Under the pieces are notes generated by a model, which was not told where the DNA came from, did no database searches, and saw only the letters and a program-made list of their open reading frames with translations. 6,797 nucleotides of DNA from an uncultured Fidelibacterota bacterium (lineage in GTDB: Bacteria; Marinisomatota; Marinisomatia; SCGC-AAA003-L08; GCA-002707645). Positions 1-5,900 of this stretch are shown here, piece by piece. Within the stretch, counting starts at the first letter, position 1. Every line of letters starts with the position of its first letter. The position numbers and the translations under genes were made by a program. Location: NCBI GenBank assembly GCA_913020255.1, contig CAJWAW010000039.1, positions 1-6,797 on the forward strand, written 5' to 3'.

Positions 1-207
1 TTAGATAGAGATTATAAAGCAATTCCATTTGGTCCTATGGCTAATTTACTTTCTCATGCTGACTATATCAAAAAATTAAATGCAATATGTATGGTTTGTG
101 GCAATCAAGCAAGTTTTAGTCAAAGATTAATAAAAGATGAGAATCAGATTTTAGTAGGTGAATCTGAAAAATATGAAGCTAGATGTAGAAATTGTTATGA
201 ATTATAA
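1..207 (+). CDS. tdk: Thymidine kinase, C-terminal part (5' truncated by window edge)
   Basis: This is the last 68 codons of a thymidine kinase, read in frame from base 1 to the TAA at 205-207. The enzyme phosphorylates thymidine (and deoxyuridine) to dTMP using ATP, in the cytoplasmic pyrimidine salvage pathway. The fragment starts at LDRDYKAIPFGPM, matching the family's 'LDxDFxGxPFGP' segment. It continues through ADYIKKLNAIC and ends with the structural zinc site: Cys30-x2-Cys33 and Cys62-x2-Cys65 (fragment numbering). The GESEKYEARCR stretch corresponds to the lasso region, whose Tyr packs against the thymine base in TK1-type enzymes. The Walker A and Walker B motifs lie outside the window. 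The stop is 11 bp before the nucleoside transporter start, so the two are probably co-transcribed and work together in uptake and trapping. The family assignment is firm; whether the missing N-terminal part is intact is unknown. Confidence 0.95.
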   Translation, partial: LDRDYKAIPFGPMANLLSHADYIKKLNAICMVCGNQASFSQRLIKDENQILVGESEKYEARCRNCYEL

Positions 208-213
208 AGGAGA
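207..213 (+). promoter_or_regulatory. Ribosome binding site of the nucleoside transporter gene
   Basis: AAGGAGA begins at the last base of the tdk stop codon and lies 5 bases before the ATG at 219. It is the strongest Shine-Dalgarno match at any of the visible starts and supports ATG 219. It also shows that translation of the transporter begins almost where tdk translation ends. Confidence 0.75.
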
Positions 214-218
214 AATAA

Positions 219-1442
219 ATGGAAAGATTTATAGGGATTGGTGGTGTTATTGCTATTCTTGGAATAGCATATCTTTTATCAAATAATAAAAATAATATTA
301 ATTTAAAAGTTGTTTTTTGGGGATTAGGACTTCAATTATTATTTGGAATCTTTATTCTTGTAACTCCATTTGGAAAACCAATATTCTCTTGGTTTGACAA
401 AATTATAAAAAAACTATTAAGCTTCTCTGATGAAGGGAGTACTTTTCTAGTTAAATCTTTTGTAACTGATTCTGTTGAACCTAGTGTTATTAATTTTGCT
501 TTTTTTGTTTTACCTACAGTTGTATTTTTTTCAGCTCTAATGGCAGTTTTATATCATTTGGGTATTATGCAAAAAATTATAAAAATAGTTGCCATTGTAA
601 TGCAAAAAACAATGGGTACAAGTGGAGCTGAAACAACAAGTATATCAGCTAATATTTTTGTTGGCCAAACAGAAGCTCCCCTAGTTATTAGACCTTTTAT
701 ATCTAAAATGACAAAGTCTGAACTCATGGCTGTTATGACTGGTGGTTTTGCAACTGTTGCAGGTGGTGTAATGGCTATTTATGTTGGAATGTTAGATAAT
801 GTACCTGGAATTGCTGGTCATTTAATGGCTGCATCTATTATGAGCGCTCCGGCAGCTCTTGTGATTGCTAAAATTATGTATCCTGAGACAAATAATGATA
901 ATCCTATGAATACTATAAAACTTGATATAGCTGATAAAGAGCGTAATGTTCTAGAAGCATTAGGTGATGGTGCTGTTGATGGTTTGAAATTAGCTGCTAA
1001 TATTGCTGCAATGCTAATTGCTATTCTAGCATTTGTAGCGTTAGTTAATTACATTATGTTAGCAATATTTGGAATCACCTTAGAAAATTTGATGGGTTAT
1101 ATTTTTATGCCGCTTGCATTTCTAATGGGCGCACCATGGTCAGAATCACAAATTTTAGGAAGTCTATTAGGACAAAAAATTGTATTAACTGAATTAATTG
1201 CTTATAAAAATCTTGCTAATATGACAATAGGGACAGAAGGAATATCAGAAAAAACAGCTATTTTAGCAAGCTATGCATTATGTGGTTTTGCAAATTTTGC
1301 ATCAATAGGTATTCAATTAGGTGGTATAGGTTCAATAGCACCAGAAAGAAAAAATGATTTAGCTAAATTAGTAACTAAAGCTATGTTTGGAGGTGCTCTA
1401 GCATCATGGCTCACAGCAACAATTGCAGGAATTTTAATCTAA
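219..1442 (+). CDS. nupC: Concentrative nucleoside transporter (CNT/NupC family)
   Basis: A 407-residue inner-membrane symporter that imports nucleosides using a sodium or proton gradient. The length is typical of bacterial CNTs. Hydrophobic segments near residues 4-20, 31-50, 91-113, 170-190, 256-285 and 290-305 fit the fold. Hairpin 1 carries [12 protein letters not shown] (149-160), followed by the conserved [10 protein letters not shown] (175-184). Compared from memory with Vibrio cholerae CNT, the base-contacting G149, Q150, T151, E152 and V184 are present, as are the ribose-contacting E325, F357, N359 and S362. In the sodium site, N145 and V148 match, while the usual Ser is Thr179. The family's NEFVA motif reads TELIA at 324-328, keeping the key Glu but replacing the usual Asn. 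ATG 219 is chosen because of the AAGGAGA just upstream. The gene sits 11 bp after tdk and 8 bp before adk, which fits nucleoside salvage. Substrate range and coupling ion cannot be settled from sequence. Confidence 0.95.
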   Translation: MERFIGIGGVIAILGIAYLLSNNKNNINLKVVFWGLGLQLLFGIFILVTPFGKPIFSWFDKIIKKLLSFSDEGSTFLVKSFVTDSVEPSVINFAFFVLPTVVFFSALMAVLYHLGIMQKIIKIVAIVMQKTMGTSGAETTSISANIFVGQTEAPLVIRPFISKMTKSELMAVMTGGFATVAGGVMAIYVGMLDNVPGIAGHLMAASIMSAPAALVIAKIMYPETNNDNPMNTIKLDIADKERNVLEALGDGAVDGLKLAANIAAMLIAILAFVALVNYIMLAIFGITLENLMGYIFMPLAFLMGAPWSESQILGSLLGQKIVLTELIAYKNLANMTIGTEGISEKTAILASYALCGFANFASIGIQLGGIGSIAPERKNDLAKLVTKAMFGGALASWLTATIAGILI

Positions 1443-1447
1443 AGGAA
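1443..1447 (+). promoter_or_regulatory. Ribosome binding site that fixes the adenylate kinase start
   Basis: AGGAA lies immediately after the transporter stop, 3 bases before the ATG at 1451. It supports ATG 1451 over the upstream in-frame ATG at 1406, which would add 15 residues unlike any adenylate kinase and overlap the transporter by 37 bp. Confidence 0.6.
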
Positions 1448-1450
1448 AAA

Positions 1451-2086
1451 ATGAGAATACTTTTATTAGGTCCTCCAGGAGGAGGCAAAGGAACACAATC
1501 TAAATTTTTAATGGAGCAATTTGATATTCCTCAAATATCAACAGGAGATATGCTCAGATCTCATGTAACAAATAATACAAAGCTTGGGATCAAAGCAAAA
1601 GAATTTATGGATAAAGGTGAACTTGTAACAGATTCACTGATTTTAGATATGATGGAATTAAGATTTAAAGATTCAGATTGTAATAATGGCTTTATTTTAG
1701 ATGGATTTCCAAGAACAATTAAACAAGCTGAAGGTTTAGATGTTTTATTTTCTAAAATTAATCAGAAATTGGAGCATGTTATTGTTATAGATGTAGATGA
1801 TGATGAAATAGTTAAACGAATGAGCGGAAGAAGAATGCATCCTGAATCTGGTAGAGTTTATCATATTAAATATAACCCTCCTAAAAATGAAGGTAAAGAT
1901 GATATTACAAATGAAGATTTAATTATAAGACAAGATGATAAAGAAGAAACAGTGCGTAATAGATTGCAAGTTTATCACAAGCAAACTAAACCATTAATCA
2001 ATTACTACAATAAAAATGTATTTAAAGTTAAAGGTTCAGACCCAATACAAACAGTAAAGAATAATATTTTAAATTATCTTAAATGA
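1451..2086 (+). CDS. adk: Adenylate kinase
   Basis: A 211-residue cytoplasmic enzyme that interconverts AMP + ATP and two ADP, setting the adenylate energy balance and feeding nucleotide synthesis. The length is close to the E. coli enzyme (214). The P-loop [10 protein letters not shown] is at 7-16, the AMP-binding ISTGDMLR at 29-36, and DGFPRT at 84-89 with Arg88. The long LID domain (about 126-163) contains [13 protein letters not shown], then [15 protein letters not shown] with Arg160 and Arg171, equivalent to E. coli Arg156 and Arg167. The LID has no zinc-binding Cys cluster, so this is the long, non-zinc type. The start at ATG 1451 gives the canonical [11 protein letters not shown]-terminus and has AGGAA upstream. 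The gene follows the transporter by 8 bp and overlaps coaE by 4 bp. All catalytic elements that I can check are intact, and there is no sign of frameshift or transfer. Confidence 0.97.
   Translation: MRILLLGPPGGGKGTQSKFLMEQFDIPQISTGDMLRSHVTNNTKLGIKAKEFMDKGELVTDSLILDMMELRFKDSDCNNGFILDGFPRTIKQAEGLDVLFSKINQKLEHVIVIDVDDDEIVKRMSGRRMHPESGRVYHIKYNPPKNEGKDDITNEDLIIRQDDKEETVRNRLQVYHKQTKPLINYYNKNVFKVKGSDPIQTVKNNILNYLK
2083..2086 (+). promoter_or_regulatory. ATGA stop-start overlap coupling adk and coaE
   Basis: The coaE ATG shares three bases with the adk TGA stop codon. The roughly 25 bases upstream are almost pure A/T and contain no AGGA-like sequence. Termination-reinitiation by the adk ribosome is the simplest way for coaE to be translated. 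This is an inference from layout. Confidence 0.6.
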
Positions 2087-2673
2087 TTAAAATTGGAATT
2101 ACAGGTGGAATTGCTAGTGGAAAATCAACAGCAGCAGAATATTTAAACAAAAAAAAACATGTATTTCTTTTCAATGCAGATAAAGAATCTAAATCCCATT
2201 TAAAATCCTCATCCAACTTACAAAAAAAACTAATAAATGTGTTTGGAATGCAGATTGTTATTAATAAAAAAATTCAAATGAATTTATTAGCAGAAATAGC
2301 CTTTTCTAATACTACAAATCATAAAATTCTTAATGGTATAATGTGGCCAGAAATATCCTTATTAATTAATCAGGCATATAAAAAGGCAAGAGGGGGAAAA
2401 TACAAACTATTTATTGTGGATGCAGCTTTAATTTTTGAAGCAAATATTACATCATTTTTTGATAAAGTAATATTAATTTCAACTAATAAGCCAAATCGCA
2501 TGAAAAGAGCTATTGATAGAAGAAATTTATCATCAGAAGATATTCAAAATAGAATCTCTTTACAAATGTCTAATAAAGAAAAAAAGAAATTAGCAGACAT
2601 TATAATTAATAATAATGGAAAGATTGATAACCTATATAAGAAATTAGATGATCTATATATAGATTTACTTTAA
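2083..2673 (+). CDS. coaE: Dephospho-CoA kinase
   Basis: A 196-residue P-loop kinase for the last step of coenzyme A synthesis: ATP-dependent phosphorylation of the ribose 3'-hydroxyl of dephospho-CoA, in the cytoplasm. The Walker A motif GGIASGKST is at 8-16 and the substrate-binding Asp is D33 (FNAD, normally IDAD). The lid-region RRNLS is at 146-150, with RISLQ (157-161) and the terminal ADIIINNNG (171-179), the family's 'ADxVIxNxG'. Several usually conserved positions differ: the HP motif reads WP (88-89), the D-x-PLLFE motif reads DAALIFE (113-119), and the Arg expected near residue 67 is Asn. The core is therefore intact but divergent. ATG 2083 overlaps the adk stop as ATGA. No Shine-Dalgarno sequence is visible, so translation is probably coupled to adk. 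The 3' end overlaps the convergent surface-protein gene by 9 bp. Confidence 0.93.
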   Translation: MIKIGITGGIASGKSTAAEYLNKKKHVFLFNADKESKSHLKSSSNLQKKLINVFGMQIVINKKIQMNLLAEIAFSNTTNHKILNGIMWPEISLLINQAYKKARGGKYKLFIVDAALIFEANITSFFDKVILISTNKPNRMKRAIDRRNLSSEDIQNRISLQMSNKEKKKLADIIINNNGKIDNLYKKLDDLYIDLL

Positions 2674-2679
2674 TAAAGT
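2651..2679. repeat. Two adjacent AT-rich inverted repeats at the convergent gene ends
   Basis: Bases 2651-2664 (ATCTATATATAGAT) form a perfect 14-base palindrome. Bases 2667-2679 (ACTTTAATAAAGT) form a 6-bp inverted repeat around one central base. They cover both stop codons: TAA at 2671-2673 for coaE and the minus-strand stop at 2665-2667. Neither has a GC-rich stem or a following T-run, so they are not standard intrinsic terminators. In DNA this AT-rich, short palindromes also arise by chance. They are the only candidate structure seen where two transcripts must end. Confidence 0.3.
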
Positions 2680-2916
2680 TACCTTCTTGATTATATTAAT
2701 ATTATCACCTTTAAACTTAATAAGATAAATTCCACTTGAAAACTGACTCGCATCCCATTTAATAATATGTGATCCTTCATGTAAAGGTTTATCATTAAAT
2801 AATTTTTCTACAATTCTTCCCTGTATATCATAAATGTAAATTTCCATTTTTTCATTTTCAGGAATATCAATCTCAATATTAATAATTGGATTAAATGGAT
2901 TTGGATATGGATTATT
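2665..2916 (-). other. C-terminal type IX secretion (Por) sorting domain
   Basis: Residues 1294-1376 begin NNPYPNPFNP, the hallmark N-terminus of this domain. They continue with strands MEIYIYDIQGRIVEKLF, IIKWDASQFSSGIYLIKF and the final KKVTLLK. This matches the type A sorting signal (TIGR04183-like, FlgD-Ig related). It directs proteins through the outer membrane by the type IX system, after which it is usually cleaved and replaced by a surface anchor. Position at the extreme C-terminus and length of about 80 residues are both normal. Confidence 0.9.
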
Positions 2917-5900
2917 TACTTTATATTGACTTGGAATCACATTTATTTCAGCAAGATTATTTATAACAAAATTATTTAAATTATTCCATAATGGATATTG
3001 TCCTTCTAGATCGATAAACTTACCTAATATAGGCTTATATACCTTAAATGTTACATGAGAATCATTTGTACAATAATCCAATGTTTCATCATATCCATCT
3101 GATCCCATTACAGGGACTTCAGTATATTCTCCAAACCATTTTCTTGCTCCAACAACAGTATCATTATAGTATGCAATAACCCAATCTCCTTCAGATATTT
3201 TACTATCATTTAATACTATATTTTTAATAAAATAAAATGACTGATTTTGAGATTGACTATAATAAAACTGATCAGGAATATCAAATCTGGATGTATTTAT
3301 AAATTTATGATTATTTTTTGCAATCTGATTATTTTCAAAAGTATAACTAAAAGTCAAATCCTCTAAAACCTTAACCCAGTACCCTTTTAAAGATTCTAAA
3401 CCATTGTTAGCAAGTGAACCAATCCACTCTCCATTAACCCTTGTTGCAGATGTATTTTCACCAATAATATCTGTAAATAAATGTTGGACATCATCTGGAA
3501 GAATGTCATCAATAGAATTATATGTATCCTTACCAATATATGAAATTAAATTGTTCCCAAAATGTAAATCATAAATAATTGGTGCATCATCAATAAATCG
3601 ATAAGTCTCTAAATTTAATACACTTGTTTCATCTAGACGTAACCAATATCCTTTATTAGAATTTAAAGTATCAATACTACCAAACCATGATCCATCATTG
3701 TAATCTTCTAAATAAATTGAAGCTGAATTTTCTGAAAAAACATGTGTCAAATTAGACTGAATAGTACTAAAAATATTTTCTAAAGAATTATCATTTTCAT
3801 CTAATCCCATAAAACTAATCAAATTATTACCTTGATAGAAATTAAAATTCTGTATATATCTTATATCAATATCAAATATTTGTTCGATACTAAATTCCTC
3901 ATCAGAAACTTTAATTAATATATCAGGATAATAACCCGTTGATTCAGGTAACCAACTAATTAATCCTTCACTATTTATACTCATTCCTAAAGGAGCATTT
4001 AATAATTCATAATTTAAAAAAACATTATCTGGATCATAAACTGATAGCTGCAATGAATATTCAGAATCAACATATGAATATTGTGATAAAATAGATTCCA
4101 TTATAGGAGGATCATTAACTTGCTCTACCAAAATAGTAAAAGTCTGTGTATCTGTATTTCCACCAATTGGATTTCCAATATATTCATTTTCGTCATTAAC
4201 TGTTATTGTAATTTCTCCTGATGTTGTTACTCCTTCAAGAGGAATCCATGTCAATAAACCTTCATTAGATAATTGCATGCCAACAGGAGCATTTTCTGAT
4301 AATGAATAAATTAAAACTTCAGGATCGGGGTTTTCAAGAGTTGGGTTATAAACAACAACTTGATAACTATATTCAATATCTTCAGTAGCTTCAACTATCG
4401 GTTCACTTCCTATAAATAATGGGTCATCAATATTTAATACTTCAATTTCAATTACTCCTGAAGCACAAGCATTATCCTCATCACAAACATCAAAATCTAA
4501 TTCTTCAATCCCATAAAAATTATCATTTGGTTGATATGTTATAAATCCTGAATTAATATCATATGTTCCATTTTCTGGTGGATTTTTAACAGTGAAATCC
4601 AAATTAAAATCATCTACATCAGTTGCATTAAAACTAAAAGTCAAATATGTATCTTCATATAATTGTTCATAATTATTACCAGCAATTGGTTCATCATTAA
4701 TAGATAAAACATTTAATACAAATTCTTCAACTGTATTTAACAACCCATCAGATACAATCAATCCAATAGATAACTCACCATAATAATTTTCATTTGGCTG
4801 AACAAATAAAGTATTATTTGTAAACCATAGTAAAGCATTCTCTTCATCAATTGGCTCATAAGTTAAATTATCACCATCTATATCTGTAGCAACAACACTA
4901 ATTTCCAAGATTGTATCTTCATCAATTTCCTGTATTCCAATTGATTGAACTGTAGGAGGGTCATTAACATCATTAATACTAATTGTTACTGTTGCCTCCT
5001 CAGAAATTAAAATACCATCGCTAACAGTATAAGTAAAGCTATCATTTTCTAAATAATTACCGTTATTATCTAATGCATTAATTGGTGATAAATATGTTGC
5101 AATAGGGCTATTTAAATTATCAACATCCAATGAAATTGAGCCTAATGGACTAGACACAATATTATAAGTAATTATATCACCATCCACATCAAAACCATTT
5201 AAAATAATAGCTGTTGATTCATCCTCATTAACTTCAACTTCAATATTTAATGCTGATGGAGCATCATTAACTGGTAATACAGTAACAATAATGATTTGTG
5301 AATCAGATAATTCATTATCAGATACTGTAACTATAAAACTCTCTACTCCATTAAAATTATCTGATGGTTCAAATAGTATATTATTAGTATCAGAAGCTAC
5401 TATTGCATTAATTGAACTTCCTCCTTCAATTTCATAAATCAAGTCTTCATCTTCATCATACTGAGTAACATCGATACTTATTGTTTTGAATTCATCTTCA
5501 TCTAAAATTAAATCATCAATAAAATTAATAATTGGTGCATCATTTACAGCATTTACTGTTAAAATTACATCCGCAGAATCTGTACAACCATCTATTACAC
5601 TTTCATCACATTGCCCATCATTTACAGTGAATACAAATGAATCATTTCCATTATAATTAGGGGTTGGTGTATATACAGCCGTTGCACCAGAAATTTCAAT
5701 CGTTCCATTTTCAGGATCAGATGTAATACTATAACTAAGAACATTTCCATCAATATCACTACCGTTTAATACAATAATAATATCTTGATCCTCATCTGTA
5801 GATTGTGAATCAGAGTAAGCTATAGGAGCATCATTAACTGGCAACACATTAACAGTTAATATTTTTGAATCAATCAATCCACCTGAATCTTCAAGATTAA

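Noticed and set aside
208..218. Separate promoter for the nucleoside transporter
   Set aside because: The gap holds only a ribosome binding site. The tdk sequence just upstream is generally A/T-rich, so -10-like matches there carry no weight.
1406..1450. Upstream in-frame ATG at 1406 for adenylate kinase
   Set aside because: It adds 15 residues not found in the family and lies inside the transporter gene. ATG 1451 has an AGGAA site and gives the canonical MRILLLG start.
2651..2679. Intrinsic terminator at the convergent junction
   Set aside because: The stems are AT-only or nearly so and no T-run follows on either strand, so I record them only as inverted repeats.
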